Below are positions 10,054-21,163 of a stretch of DNA of 64,000 nt, piece after piece. The notes beneath the pieces are model-generated. The model did no database searches. It saw nothing but the letters and a program-made list of their open reading frames with translations, and was not told the DNA's origin. A program made the position numbers and the translations under genes. Source of the stretch: Perognathus longimembris pacificus. Its lineage: Eukaryota > Chordata > Mammalia > Rodentia > Heteromyidae. The stretch spans positions 12,483,606-12,547,605 of the forward strand of contig NC_063181.1 of the NCBI RefSeq assembly GCF_023159225.1, in the 5' to 3' direction. Positions within the stretch are counted from its first letter, which is position 1. Each line of letters starts with the position of its first letter.

Positions 10054-10420
10054 CCAGGTGACGAGGGGGCGGGCCCCAGAGGCTGACCTAGGCCTGGGGG
10101 TCCTGGGGATTCCTCCTACTGCAGCTCCACCTGAACTGCCTTGGTGGCCTTTCAACAGTTGTTGGACTGTGTTGCCTCTGTTTAAAACATTCGCTTTTTT
10201 GTTGCTATTTACAGGCAAAAACACTGTGTTTAGATAGATCCAGAGGTGAAATGCTACCCCACCACTAGAGGGACAGAAATAAAATAAAGATTCCAATTTC
10301 TATGATATATTTGCAGATCTCACCAATGGGAAACAGTGCAGCTTGGAATTTTTAGGGCCTTTTTTTTTTTTTTTTTAACAGCTTTTAACTCAGGCTGGCC
10401 TCAGATTCACGAGGCAGAGC

Positions 10421-10663
10421 CTCTAGAGAAACTTTTTTTTTTTTTTTTTTTTTTTGGCCAGTCCTGGGCCTTGGACTCAGGGCCTGAGCACTGTCCCTGG
10501 CTTCTTCCCGCTCAAGGCTAGCACTCTGCCACTTGAGCCACGGCGCCGCTTCTGGCCGTTTTCTGTATATGTGGTGCTGGGGAATCGAACCTAGGGCCTC
10601 ATGTATCCGAGGCAGGCACTCTTGCCACTAGGCTATATCCCCAGCCCCTCTAGAGAAACTTTT
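10421..10663 (-). repeat. IDL-Geo SINE with target-site duplication
   Basis: The element lies between direct repeats ctctagagaaactttt at 10421-10436 and 10648-10663. The T-run is the antisense tail. A perfect duplication and a consensus-like body point to a fairly recent insertion, about 350 bp beyond the TMEM192 CpG island. Confidence 0.92.
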
Positions 10664-11010
10664 GAGGCCATGTTGGGCTATATTTGACCTGAGACCTAGT
10701 GTCATCAAACCAAAGGAAAAGATTGTGTAAGACTCCACGTGATCTTAAAGTCTCATAATCCTAACATTCTATGAATGGTTTCTCAAGAACTCAAGTGGAC
10801 ATGCCGGTTCCCCTCAACCTTTGATGTTGAAATTTGCCAAGCCTAAAGTAATGTCAAAAGACCAGTGCAACAAATTCCTCTATCCCTTGCATTGATTTAT
10901 TATCGTTTTTATTGCATTAATATAATGCCACATTTGCTCTGTGTGTAGTTGTATGTCCATATTTTTTTATTTGTCATTTTTTTTTGTCAGTCATGGGTCT
11001 CAATGTATAG

Positions 11011-11220
11011 GATTTTTTTTTTTTTTTTGGGCCAGTCCTGGGGCTTGAACTCAGGGCCTGAGCCCTGTCCCTGTTCTTTTTGCTCAAGGCTAGCACTCTG
11101 CCACTTGAGCCACAGCACCACTTCTGGCCATTTTCTGTATATGTGGTGCTGGGGAATTGAACCCAGGACCTCATGCATATGAGGCAAGCACTCTTGCCAC
11201 TAGGCCATATCCCCAGCCCC
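11011..11220 (-). repeat. IDL-Geo SINE
   Basis: Full-length copy with an 18-T antisense tail; close to consensus. Confidence 0.88.
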
Positions 11221-11229
11221 ATATATTTT

Positions 11230-11340
11230 TTTAATGATAGGGTTTCCCTGTGCTGCGCAAGCTAACCTATTGAATTTCTGGTTTCAGGAATTCAGCCTCC
11301 TGAATAGCTGGGTTTAAAGGCATGTGACACTGCCCAACTG
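11230..11340 (-). repeat. B1 SINE
   Basis: Diverged reverse B1: atagggtttccctgtgctgc to catgtgacactgcccaact. Confidence 0.6.
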
Positions 11341-11404
11341 ACTGTTCTTTTCCTGTTTGTTTCACAGACCAGAATGCTATCAAAGTTCACACACTGCATT
11401 TACA

Positions 11405-11654
11405 TTTTTTTTTTTTTTGGCATCTCTGGGGCTTGAACTCTGGGTCTAATTGCTATCCCTCCTGAGCTTTTTTTGTTCAAGGTTAGCTCCCTACTACTTG
11501 AGCCACATAGCTGTATTTCTGGCTTTTTTTGGCATTTAGTCCGAGATAAGAGTCTCGGAGACTTTCCTGTTCTGGCTGGCTTTGAACCTTTCATCTTCAA
11601 ATCTCAGCCTCCTGAGTAGCTAGGTTATAGATGTGAGCCATTGGTGCCCAGTCA
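11405..11654 (-). repeat. B1-Geo composite SINE
   Basis: Complete reverse composite with T-run, Geo tail, linker and head. Confidence 0.75.
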
Positions 11655-11774
11655 CTGAATTTGATTTTGTCAAGACATATATTAATAATACATATATTTA
11701 TATTTACTTATTATATGTTACATGTAAATTTATGTATTTATATTATGTATTTATTTGTTTGTATATATTATACT

Positions 11775-11816
11775 TAGGGACAGAGAGAGGGAGAAAGAGA
11801 GCGAGAGCGAGAGCAA
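11775..11816. repeat. Purine-rich (GA) tract
   Basis: Imperfect gagaga/gcgaga repeat. Confidence 0.85.
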
Positions 11817-12225
11817 TCTCCTTACATGAGATTGACACACACACAGGAGGAACCATTGAAATTCTGGCTTCCTTCCTCCTCCCTCTCTTCCCCCTCCCAC
11901 TTCTCTCTATGATAAACTGCTGGGGGGAGGGGCCAGGTGCACCCAGTTCTCTTTGTGGGCTCAGAGCACTGCATTGTGTGTAATTAAGTATTTAATAAAT
12001 GCTTTTTGATTAAGTGCAGCGGGATCACAGCAGGTGAAAAGCACTCTGTTCAATCGCTCTGATGAGATGATTTTTTTTGGCAGAGGTCCAGGTGGCAGCC
12101 ATGCTACATGCCCTGTGATGTTTTGGCAAATCACCTCATCATATCTCAATTCATTTCTCCCTGAGATGGAGAGTTCTCATACCTGTCTCACAACGTTCCC
12201 GTGCTTTTTTTGTTGTTGGTGGTGG

Positions 12226-12408
12226 TGGGTTTTTGCCAGTCCTGGGAACTGAACTCCGGACCTGAGCACTGGCTTCTTTTTGCTCGAGGCTAGCACTCTG
12301 CCACTTGAGCCACAGCACCACTTCTGGCTTTTTCTATATATGTGGTGCTGGGGAATCGAACCCAAGGCTTCGTGTAGACAAGGCAAGCACTAGGCCATAT
12401 TCCCAGCC
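12226..12408 (-). repeat. IDL-Geo SINE
   Basis: Dimer with small deletions in both monomers. Confidence 0.82.
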
Positions 12409-12647
12409 CTGCTTCCGTGCTCTTTTTGACAGTCAGATGCTTGGAATTTGAAGGCCTTTCCTTTGATCAGTAAAGGAGTTCTGGTATCTAGCAGCAAGGT
12501 CGAGAAGTGAGCAGCTCCTTAAAAGAGATTTGTGGCTCTTTCCCATGAACCACCATTGCACGAGTAAGGAAGGGAGACAGTCGGTTCTGGGTTTGCTCTG
12601 GCAATGAAGACAAGGATTCCAGGAACTCACTTTTTTATTTTATTATT

Positions 12648-12946
12648 TTTGTGCTGGCACGATGGCTTGAACTCAGAGCCTGGGCAATATCCCTAAGCTC
12701 TTTCACTCAAGGCTGGGAATTCTACCACGTGAGCCACAGCTCCACTTCCAGCTTCTAGGTGGTTAACTGTAGATAAGGGTCTCAGTCTCATGCACTTTTT
12801 CCTGCGGGGGTGGGGGGGGAGGGGGCAGGCGGGGGGGGGGAGGGTGCAGGCGGCGGGAGGGGGGGGGGGCGGCTTTCAACTGCCATCCGCAAATTTCAGC
12901 CTCCTGAATAGTTAAGATTGTGGATGTGAGCTACTGGTGCCCAGCC
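12648..12946 (-). repeat. B1-Geo composite SINE split by a G-rich expansion
   Basis: Geo tail and linker at 12648-12803 and head at 12873-12946 are separated by a G-rich block of about 68 bp where only a few bases of the element are expected. Confidence 0.75.
12804..12872 (+). repeat. G-rich expansion
   Basis: Several runs of 5-12 G on the plus strand within a SINE; potential G-quadruplex former. Confidence 0.85.
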
Positions 12947-13109
12947 ATTTCTTTTCTTATGATCAGAGAAAATAGATTTATTAACTTGGGAGAGGGCAAA
13001 GTTAAGCACTTCATTAACTTTAGATTTGCATAGATGAATTGGTGTAGAGAGGTCCACATAATCATTAGACATTCCCAGTGCCAGGTGTGGCCTTGGTTAT
13101 GGAAGGAGT

Positions 13110-13349
13110 CTCAGTTCTCTCTCTCTCTCTCTTTTTTTTTTTTTTTTTGCCAGTCCTGGGCCTTGGACTCAGGGCCTGAGCACTGTCCCTGGCTTCTTTT
13201 TGCTCAGGCTAGCACTCTGCCACCTGAGCCACAGTGCCACTTCTGGCAGTTTTCTGTATATGTGGTGCTGGGGAATCGAACCCAGGGCTTCATGTATTAG
13301 AGGCGAGCACTCTTGCCACTAGGCCATATCCCCAGCCCCTCAGTTCTCT
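13110..13349 (-). repeat. IDL-Geo SINE with target-site duplication
   Basis: Direct repeats ctcagttctct at 13110-13120 and 13339-13349 flank a full dimer, with a short (CT)n and T-run next to the left repeat. Confidence 0.9.
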
Positions 13350-13760
13350 TTTAATTCGGGAAGCCCACAGGAAAGGATGCTAGGCAAGGTGGGAATGGAT
13401 GGCTCAGAGGCTCAGTAGCAGCCGCCCCCATAGTATAGCACACACTGTTCACTGCGCACCCGGGCATAGACTCGCAGACTTTCTAGAGGCACCAGCTTCA
13501 TTCTGTGCATTCAGGCCACATTCTGTTCTCCCGTGGGGCCTGTTTATACTCTCCCTCTAGCCAAGGATGGCCACCCAGGGCCATGCGCGCGCATCCAGGC
13601 TCAAGGCTGTGTGCAGGACCTGAAGTAGCGCATGCGTACAAGACTCACAGTCACACTGCTAAGCAGAACCTGTTGACTCCCAGTTTAATGCTTGAAAATG
13701 AGCAAGAACATCAGATCCTGAGTTCAGGCCCTACAACCTGCAAAATAAATAAATAAGATT
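13350..13760. other. Unique, moderately GC-rich stretch
   Basis: Non-repetitive, with scattered CpGs and a small palindrome (atgcgcgcgcat near 13583). No splice-flanked coding frame was recognised. Confidence 0.4.
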
Positions 13761-13763
13761 ATC

Positions 13764-13925
13764 ACCAGGCGCTGGTAACTCATGCTTGTAATCCTAGCTA
13801 CTCACAGGCCTGGTGTTCAAGTCCCACTATCTACACAATCAATCAATCAATGAAGGTTAAGGTTGGGGCTGCAGCTTAGTGGTAGTGCTGGGCCAAGGGG
13901 CTTCAATCTTCAGCATCTCAAGTGA
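13764..13925 (+). repeat. B1-Geo head fragment followed by ID-like monomer
   Basis: The head ggtaactcatgcttgtaatc is followed by an internally deleted body, an (AATC)n stretch and an ID-like unit (ggggctgcagcttagtggta). Confidence 0.5.
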
Positions 13926-14489
13926 GGGAGGGAAGAACAAAACAAAAGAAACTCAACGTCTCTGCACACATGGAGGCAGTCAGAGGCAATGGAATTCCAG
14001 AGAAAATGGAGGCTTGGGTACCCGTGGCTGGGGCGCTCCCCATGGCAGGAACCCACTTGTTAGCTTCAGCCCTCTCGCTCTTTATCTTCACTTTTTCTAC
14101 AAGAAACCAGACACCCGTGGATTCCATAGTTTCCTGAGACCTGAGGAAAGGAGTGTTGTACTGGCTCAGCTCTTTCCCTCTCCTGCATTTGTCTGCTTCC
14201 TTCTTGGAAACAAAGGAAGTGTTTCTTCTTGCTTCCTGCATAACTGTTTAGCATGAATACTTTGTTGTTTGAGCAGGCTCTGGATGCCCTACTCCCAAGG
14301 AAGTGAATGGCTAACCCCAGCCTATCCAAACCAGTGAATTCCAAATGTGCCCAAACCACACCGACGCAGTTCTCAGATTGGCCACTAGGGGACGCAGTTC
14401 CTCTGTTAGTCACATGGAGGCTGCCTCCTTTCTCACCAAATGAGACACTATTTTGTGCTTCTAACTAGGTGCTGAGAAATTGGAGTGAG

Positions 14490-14716
14490 GGTTGTTGGTT
14501 TTTTTTTTTTTTTTTTTTTTTTTTTGCAGTCCTGGGACTTGGGACTCGAGGCCTGAGCACTGTCCCTGGCTTCTTTTTGCACAAGGCTACCACTCTAGTA
14601 CTTGAGCCACAGCTCCACTCCTAGCTTTTTCTGTTTATGTGATGCTAAGGAATTGAACCCAGGGCTTCATGAATGCTAGGCAAGCACTGTACCACTAAGC
14701 CACTTTCCTAGCCCCA
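14490..14716 (-). repeat. IDL-Geo SINE
   Basis: Full dimer with a long T-run; ends aagccactttcctagcccc. Confidence 0.85.
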
Positions 14717-14784
14717 GGAAAGGGCTTTTGGAAGATGTGTTCATCTGTTTGCCCCTAAGGCTGCCTGCCTCCCTTAACTTCAGC

Positions 14785-14895
14785 CAATGGTGCTTACCTG
14801 TAGTCCCAGGTACTTAATTAAGAGGCAGGAGGATGGCTGTGTTATGTGAAGGCCAGCACATGATTTTTGTACTCAGTGGAAGACCATCTCAGGCA
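14785..14895 (+). repeat. B1-like SINE, degenerate
   Basis: cttacctgtagtcccaggta and aagaggcaggaggatggct resemble a B1 head. Confidence 0.45.
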
Positions 14896-14969
14896 AGATG
14901 TAAAGTGTAATGAAAGTAGGGTTTATTGGACTAGAAAGGGGGCTTGCAGAGGTGAAAGTAGGTCCTCCG

Positions 14970-14996
14970 AAAGAGAGAGAGAGAGAGAGAGAGAGC
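14970..14996. repeat. (GA)n microsatellite
   Basis: About 13 GA units. Confidence 0.9.
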
Positions 14997-15118
14997 GCAA
15001 GGAGAACCACAACAACTACTCTGGCACGGAGTCAGGTGCATCCCCAGGAGCAGCCTAAGGGGATGATTGACAGGAAGGTTATGGAAGAATCACTTCACAC
15101 CTCAAGAACAGCTCTCAG

Positions 15119-15215
15119 GGGCTGGGAATGTGGCTTAGTGGTAGAGTGCTTGCCTAGCATGTATGAGGCCCTGGGTTCGATTCCTCAGTACCACAGAAAC
15201 AATAAAAGAAATAAA
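15119..15215 (+). repeat. Lone ID/IDL monomer
   Basis: ggggctgggaatgtggcttagtgg-type start and gggttcgattcctcagtacc box B, then an A-rich tail. No Geo monomer follows, so this looks like an ancestral monomeric copy. Confidence 0.75.
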
Positions 15216-15261
15216 ATTATCAACGAGTAGCATTCCAGAGCAAAACTCATCTTTATTTTAT

Positions 15262-15491
15262 TATTTGTGCCGGTACTGGGGCTTGAACTCAGGGCTTTGT
15301 GCTCCCACTTGGTGTTTTCTCTCAAGACTGGCACTCTACTAGTTGAGCCACACTTATGCTTCCGGGTTTTTATTGGCTAATTGGAGAGAAGAATGTCACA
15401 AACTTTTCTGCCCAGGCTGGCATTGAACTGTGATCCTCAGATCTCAGTCTCCTGAGTAGCTAGGGTTACAGGCGTGATTCCCCAGTGTCCT
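15262..15491 (-). repeat. B1-Geo composite SINE
   Basis: Complete reverse composite; about 5% of the body is shortened. Confidence 0.75.
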
Positions 15492-15837
15492 GTTGGAGCA
15501 CAGTTAAACTTGGGGCAGGCCTTCTTGTTAGCACTCATCAGATCTCCTCTCTCTGGGTAAATGGTGGGCGTGCAGCCTTGTGAGGGTGGAGTGAGAGGGA
15601 GATGCACAGACAACTAGAATCTCAGCATGTATGCATTCTCCTTTTAGCCTGAGAAATATAATGACTGTCTCAAAAAGAAAAAGAAAAAAATGAGACTTCA
15701 ACTAATGTGTCTCCAAGACTCAGAATCGTCATTATTGTTGTCATGGTTACTAAGACCAGTATACATTAAGCAGTTGCTTTATACCTGCATACTCTTTTCA
15801 TTCTATGAGACAAAATAAAAAATGAAAAAAATAAAAA

Positions 15838-15915
15838 GAACTGGGGATGTTGCTCACGAGGTAGAGCTCTTAAGCTCTAGGTCCCCAGTTCAAACCCCAG
15901 TACTAATAAAACAAA
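15838..15915 (+). repeat. ID-like tRNA-derived monomer
   Basis: ctggggatgttgctcacgag and agttcaaaccccagtact, followed by an A/C-rich tail. Confidence 0.55.
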
Positions 15916-15982
15916 CAAAAACAGGGAAACTTGGATAAAGTGGTTTTTCATAGACACTGATTTTGTACCTTCACTCTTCCTC

Positions 15983-16012
15983 TGTGTGCGTGCGTGCGTG
16001 CGTGCGTGCGTG
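15983..16012. repeat. (TGCG)n microsatellite
   Basis: Six or more GTGC units; strictly alternating purine-pyrimidine. Confidence 0.9.
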
Positions 16013-16084
16013 GTGACTAGGGTTGGAACTCAAAGTCTCATGATCTCAAGGCAGGCACTTTCCTGCTAAGCTATGCCTCCAACT
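16011..16084 (-). repeat. ID-like monomer fragment
   Basis: Reverse tRNA-derived unit: ggcaggcactttcctgctaa and ctatgcctccaactc. Confidence 0.45.
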
Positions 16085-16094
16085 CATATATATA

Positions 16095-16312
16095 GTGTGG
16101 GTTCTGGGGCTTGAACTCAGGATGTTGATACTGTCCCTGGGCTCTTTTGCTCAAGACTAGAGCTCTACCACTCTAGCCACTTGCTTTTTGGTGGCTAACT
16201 AGAGATAAGAGTCTCTCAAACTTTTCTGCCCAAGCTGGCTTTGAACAGCAATCCTCAAATCTCAGCCTTCTGATTAGCTAGGTTTACAGGTGTGAGCCAA
16301 CAGAGGCCAGCA
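16095..16312 (-). repeat. B1-Geo composite SINE
   Basis: Full reverse composite ending gtgagccaacagaggccagc. Confidence 0.75.
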
Positions 16313-16650
16313 AGAGCCCCACATTTTTAGATTTTTATTAATTTACCTTATTGGTGTTAAGAAGGTAATATACAGAGGGTTTACAATGACATGAGTCAAG
16401 TAATGACCACATTTCCTTTTGTACAGTGTCTTCCATTCTCTCTCTCTCCCTCTCTCCCTCCTGTCTCCACCCACAAGTTGTATAGTTCACTTCCATCAGT
16501 GTCCAGTGAACTCCACTGCTGCCCTTTTTCACTCTTTTTCCCTTGAGTTCTATATCCTACCTACCTCCCTTCCTGAAGCTATACAGTTGAATATACCATA
16601 CATAAAGGAAATAAGACATGATCACCAAAAAAACCCAGAAAAAAATAGAA

Positions 16651-16903
16651 AAAAGAGATCTCTTTTTTTCGTCTGGGAATATGGCCTAGTGGTAAAGTGC
16701 TCACCTCGCATACATGAAGCCTTGGGTTCGATTCCTCAGCACCACATATATAGAAAAAAGCTGGAAGTGGAGCTGTGGCTCAAGTGGCAGAGTGCTAGCG
16801 TTGAACAAAAAGAAGCCTGGGACAGTGCTCAGGCCCTGAGTCCACACCCCAGGACTGGCAACAAAAACAAAGCAAAAAAAAAAAAAAAAGAGATCTCTTT
16901 TTT
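16651..16903 (+). repeat. IDL-Geo SINE inserted in L1, with target-site duplication
   Basis: Direct repeats around aaaagagatctcttttt at about 16651-16667 and 16887-16903 flank a complete dimer with a long A-tail. Confidence 0.88.
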
Positions 16904-17552
16904 CTATACCTCGTAGTTCACACATATATATGTATATATACATATATAATTTTATATAAGTATGAAGAGGTACGTAGACATTGTGCCTTTGTGTCTCTCT
17001 CCTACGAACATGTTCTTTTGGTCTCACTCTGTGTAAGTATCTAGAATCCTGTCTAATTTATCCTATCCCAAGGTATTTTTAGATTTGACTTCCACATGGC
17101 TTGGCTTATCTCAACACGATTTGTTCTAGATCCATCCATTTCCCTTCGAATGACATTATTTTATTCTTTCTAATGGCTGTGTAAAATTCCATTGTTTATA
17201 GATACCACATTTGTTTTGGGATCAACTCCTCTATTGTGGGGCATCTGGGCTGTTGCCATACCTTGGCCATTGTGAACAGTGCAGCAATAAACATGGATGT
17301 GCAGGTGTCTTTATCATATCTGGCTCATAATGTTCAGGGTAGATGCCCAGGAGTGGTATGGCCAGGTCATAGGAAAGGGCTATGTTTAGCTTTCTGAGGA
17401 ACCTCCAGACTGCTGTCCAGACTGGTTGTACTAGTTTCTGTTTCCACCAACAATACAAAAGGGTTCCTTTTTTCCCATATCCCCACCATTTAATGTTGTT
17501 CACATTCACAATGTTGGCCAATCTAACTGTGATGAGATGAAATCTCAGAGGT

Positions 17553-17768
17553 GTGGTTTTTTGTGTGTTTTTGTTTTGTTTTGTTTTTGCCAGTTATGGG
17601 CTTGGACTCAGGGCCTGGGCACTGTCCCTGAGCTTCTTTTGCTTAAAGCTAGCATGCTACCACTAGAACCACAGTGCCACTTCCAGCTTTTCTATTTATG
17701 TGGTACTGAGGAATCGAACCCAGGGCTTCATGCAGGCTAGGCAAGCGCTCTACCACATTTCCAGCCCC
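17553..17768 (-). repeat. IDL-Geo SINE inserted in L1 ORF2
   Basis: Full dimer; L1 sequence resumes at 17769 with agttgttttgatttgcattt. The Geo part carries the gggcactgtccctgagctt variant otherwise typical of B1-Geo elements. Confidence 0.8.
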
Positions 17769-17937
17769 TTAGAGTTGTTTTGATTTGCATTTCCTTTATG
17801 GCCAGGGATGATGAACATTTCCCCATGTGTTTCTTTGCCATTCTTACCTCTTCTTCTGAGAAGTCTCTCCTTAGCTCGCTTGCCCATTTAGTGATTGGTT
17901 AAGTAAGTTTGGGAGGGGTAAGTTTCCTGATAGAGCC

Positions 17938-17986
17938 ATATATATATATATACATATACATTTATTTATTTATTTATTTATTTATT
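17938..17986. repeat. (TA)n and (TTTA)n microsatellite
   Basis: TA run followed by ttta units; the latter is probably the reverse tail of the next SINE. Confidence 0.85.
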
Positions 17987-18160
17987 GCCAGTCCTGTTCC
18001 TGGCTTCTTTTTGTCCAAGGCTAGCACTCCGCCATTTTGAGCTACAGTGCCACTTCTGGCCTTTTTTTTTTTTTTCTATATATGTGGTGCTGAGGAATTG
18101 AACCTAGGGCTTCATGTATATGAGGCAAGCACTCTTGCCACTAGGCCATATTCCTAGCCC
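17987..18160 (-). repeat. IDL-Geo SINE, internally deleted
   Basis: gccagtcctgttcctggctt shows a deletion near the Geo end; IDL is complete. Confidence 0.8.
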
Positions 18161-18168
18161 CAGAGCCC

Positions 18169-18169
<1 letters not shown>

Positions 18170-18225
<56 letters not shown>
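18170..18225. repeat. (TA)n microsatellite
   Basis: About 27 TA units between two same-orientation SINEs. Confidence 0.95.
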
Positions 18226-18242
<17 letters not shown>

Positions 18243-18436
18243 TTTGCCAGTCCTGGGGCTTGGACTCAGGGCCTGAGCACTGTCCCTGGCTTCTTTTTTT
18301 GCTCAAGGCTAGCACTCTGCCACTTGAGCCACAGCGCCACTTCTGGCCATTTTCTGTATATATGGTGCTGGGGAATCGAACCCAGGGCCTCATGTATATG
18401 AGGCAGGCACTCTTGCCACTAGGCCATATCCCCAGC
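18226..18436 (-). repeat. IDL-Geo SINE
   Basis: Near-consensus dimer. The word cagagccct occurs on both sides (about 18161 and 18437), suggesting a target duplication whose left part was expanded by TA units. Confidence 0.88.
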
Positions 18437-18454
18437 CCCAGAGCCCTCTATTTT

Positions 18455-18648
18455 TGAGATAGGGTTTCCCTTCTTGCTAAATGCATTCCTGGACCTTGAT
18501 CGGGTTTTCTAACCTCCCAGTAGTTGCTGGAAACAAAAGGCACACTACGTGTTCAGCTTCCCTTCTGTTGAGTTGGAATCTTGTGGATTTACCTGCCTGG
18601 CACTGCAATCCTCCAATCTCAGCATCCCATATAGTGGGGGTGACAGGC
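18455..18648 (-). repeat. B1-like and B1-Geo head fragments
   Basis: gagatagggtttcccttctt (B1-like, to 18545), then acctgcctggcactgcaatcctcc to gtgacagg (head of a composite). Confidence 0.45.
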
Positions 18649-18694
18649 TGATTAAAAAACTCAGCACTGACAGGAAAACAAAACTTATGCAGTT

Positions 18695-18912
18695 GAGGGG
18701 CTGGGAATATGGCCTAGTGGCAAGAGTGCTTGACTCATACATGAAGCCCTAGGTTTGATTCCCCAGCACCACATATACAGAAAACGGCCAGAAGTGGCGC
18801 TGTGGTTCAAGTGGCAGAGTGCTAGTCTTGAGCAAAAGAAGCCAGGGACAGTGCTCAGGCCCTGAGTCCAAGGCCCAGGACTGGCAAAAAATAATAATAA
18901 TAATAATAATTT
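18695..18912 (+). repeat. IDL-Geo SINE
   Basis: Complete dimer with an (AAT)n tail. Confidence 0.88.
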
Positions 18913-19854
18913 CCAGTTGAATGTTCAGTTCTTAGACTAGAACCATGAAAATTTTTTTAAAGAATTTTATTAAATTGTATGAGGAGCAACACTAAACTGT
19001 TTCATTGATTTTTTTTGCATTTCATCTCATGCTACTAATCTTTCCCAGTGTACATTATGCTTAAATTGGGGGCAAATTTTAGGGCATCGCATTTTTTGCT
19101 CTGGGGAAGAGATCAAATGACCTTTACGCGTGGACAGTCTGCCAGAATCACAATGCAGGAGTCATTTTCCATGGCTTGGTTTCAGGCTGGCTTTAGTTTA
19201 TTACCAGATGGTTAAGGATGGAATAAAAATTGTTTCCTCCAGGGAATCTAACTGATTATTAGAAGATTTCCTTTTCTCCCACGATTTTCCTGCTAAATTT
19301 GGGGCTTGACAGACTTTGGGGTATCTGATGCCTTGTTCCAGATGCTTTGGGACATCGTGATGGCTTTTTCAATCCTTACTAAATAACAATTGATGAAACA
19401 CATCAGGAGCAAAAGTTGTTTGAACTGTGGCTATTGTAAATGTTCTCCTTCGCTCCATCTATTTATGAAATGACTTTTAAGATTTCCTGCCATCTGTTTC
19501 TAAAAGAAGGAGGAGAGGGAAATGAGTTTGTGAGGATTTGAAACATGGTGTGTTTATATTTAGACTTAGGTTGGATTTCACATTTCTGCAGTGTTTCAGT
19601 CTGGGAGAGAAGGCTTGGTGAATGACTGTCACTCTGATTTAATTGAGACTTTTCTTCATAGGATTGGAAGAATATGGGATAATTTATTTCATGGAACAAA
19701 TACTTTTGAGCTCCTTCTGTTTGCAAGGCCTCGTGCTAGTGAGATTTGAGTGTGTTAGTGTCTTAGGCTAGGTAGGATTGTCATACAAAAATACTATAGA
19801 GGCTGAGTGTTTATTTTATTTTTTACATTTTATTCCCCCTCCCCCCTCCCTCCT

Positions 19855-19855
<1 letters not shown>
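18913..19855. other. Repeat-poor unique island
   Basis: About 940 bp without recognisable SINE, LINE or microsatellite until a C/T-rich run near 19836. Reading frames are short and not splice-flanked; a candidate for conserved non-coding sequence. Confidence 0.45.
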
Positions 19856-19889
<34 letters not shown>

Positions 19890-20076
19890 CAGTACTGGGG
19901 CTTGGTCTCAGAGCCTGAGCACTGTCTCTGGCTTCTTTCTGCTCAAGGCTAGCACTCTGCCACTTGAGCCACAGCACCACTTCTGTCTTTTTGTATATAT
20001 GTGGTGCTGAGGAATCGAACCCAAGGCTTCATGTATATGAGGCGAGCACTCTACCGCTATGCCATATTACCAGCCC
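19856..20076 (-). repeat. IDL-Geo SINE
   Basis: Full dimer with a T-run of about 30; ends gccatattaccagccctgg. Confidence 0.85.
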
Positions 20077-20827
20077 TGGAAGGGAAGCATGTAATAGGAG
20101 ATAAGTCTCATAGTGGGAGATAAGTCTTGTAGTGAGGGAGGGGTTAGGGATAAACAGTGTTCCAGACTCAAAAGCAACTCACCACGGTGGGGGGACGTGG
20201 TGCACAAATGGAGAGGCAGCAGAGAGAGAAGGAGTGACGGCAGAGGTGAGGGAGAAGCGTTGAGAGGAGGCAGGGGCTATGCAGGCAATAGCTTCCTGTC
20301 ACCCAGGATCAGAGATGACACTTTATTCTGCAGGTAATTGCAGCTCCTGAAGGTTTTAAAACAAGTGAACATATTCAGAATAGAAAGCGCTCGAGGGTCT
20401 CAAGGAAATCAGCGCGTTGGTGGCAGACATCCAGAGGAGAGAGAGTGGATGTTGATCTACTGAGGAGGAACGCCTTTGGTTGGACGGATGAGGGGGTGGA
20501 AAAAAAGGGAAGGAAATAGAAACTGGGGTAGCTGGCTATTAGTCCTGAAGGAAAGGACCACCGGAAGACTAGTTTTGAGTACCTTCAGCTTTGGATCTGT
20601 GGCATGGGGGTAGGCCTGGGAGGGAATTTAGAAAGACAGGGCCATCCATCTCTGTTGTATTTGGCAACAAGAAAGTGTGAATGACTTTGACAAAACCTTG
20701 CTGTGTAGTTGTGTGGGCGGGAGCCCATATCCCTGATAGAGCAACATAATTCAAAGATGGAGACACAGAGACAGTAATTTAAAAAGTTGGCTGTGGTGTG
20801 GGGTGTGTGTGTGTGCATGTGCATGTC

Positions 20828-20865
20828 GATACTTGGGCTTGAACTCAGGGCCTTGTGCCACAGTG
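20828..20865 (-). repeat. Geo fragment
   Basis: Only acttgggcttgaactcaggg and its neighbours remain, next to a short GT run. Confidence 0.4.
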
Positions 20866-21163
20866 AACCGCTACAAAAATTACACATTGATACTGTTTAA
20901 AATATGATATGTTATAGACAAGGAAGAAAACCCAAAACAAGGTCATTGAAATTTTTTTGAAGTCTGTCATCTGCCTAAAGAACTAGAATTTTTATTTTGC
21001 TGACACAGAAAAATATGTACCAGTATCATTTCTCTGAATTTGAAAAGTGTAATTTTTTTGTGTCTCAATGTTTGTCAATATTTTTGCCTTTATAATAGAA
21101 ATAAAAATATAGCAATATATCCATTTAACTCAAAATAGCCTTGAATAAAACTAGCAGGCTCAA

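Larger units (their letters stand above)
9530..10090 (-). promoter_or_regulatory. TMEM192: CpG-island promoter of TMEM192
   Basis: About 560 bp of CpG-dense, GC-rich sequence surrounds TMEM192 exon 1, in sharp contrast with the AT-rich flanks. No TATA box is visible at a suitable place. Upstream of the ATG on the minus strand there are GC-box-like motifs (near 9985, 10010 and 10064-10076) and a full CCAAT element at 10045-10053. This is the usual layout of a housekeeping promoter. Reading frames through the island on both strands are compositional artefacts. Confidence 0.85.
16320..17940 (-). mobile_element. L1 LINE 3' part (ORF2 C-terminus and 3' region), interrupted by two SINEs
   Basis: The minus strand between 17521 and 17231 encodes typical L1 ORF2 C-terminal blocks (KGTLLYCWWKQKLVQPVW, VWRFLRKLNIALSYDLAIPL, LLGIYP). 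The downstream part towards 16320 matches the L1 3' region seen again at 24.5 kb. SINEs at 16668-16886 (plus) and 17553-17768 (minus) split it. Frame breaks are present, so this is a dead 5'-truncated copy. Confidence 0.85.

Noticed and set aside
15119..15215. tRNA-Ala gene
   Set aside because: Box A and B are recognisable, but the acceptor and anticodon stems do not pair and an A-rich tail follows; it is an ID/IDL retroposon.
17231..17521. Functional reverse-transcriptase gene
   Set aside because: Only the ORF2 C-terminus of an L1 is present, 5'-truncated and broken by SINEs.
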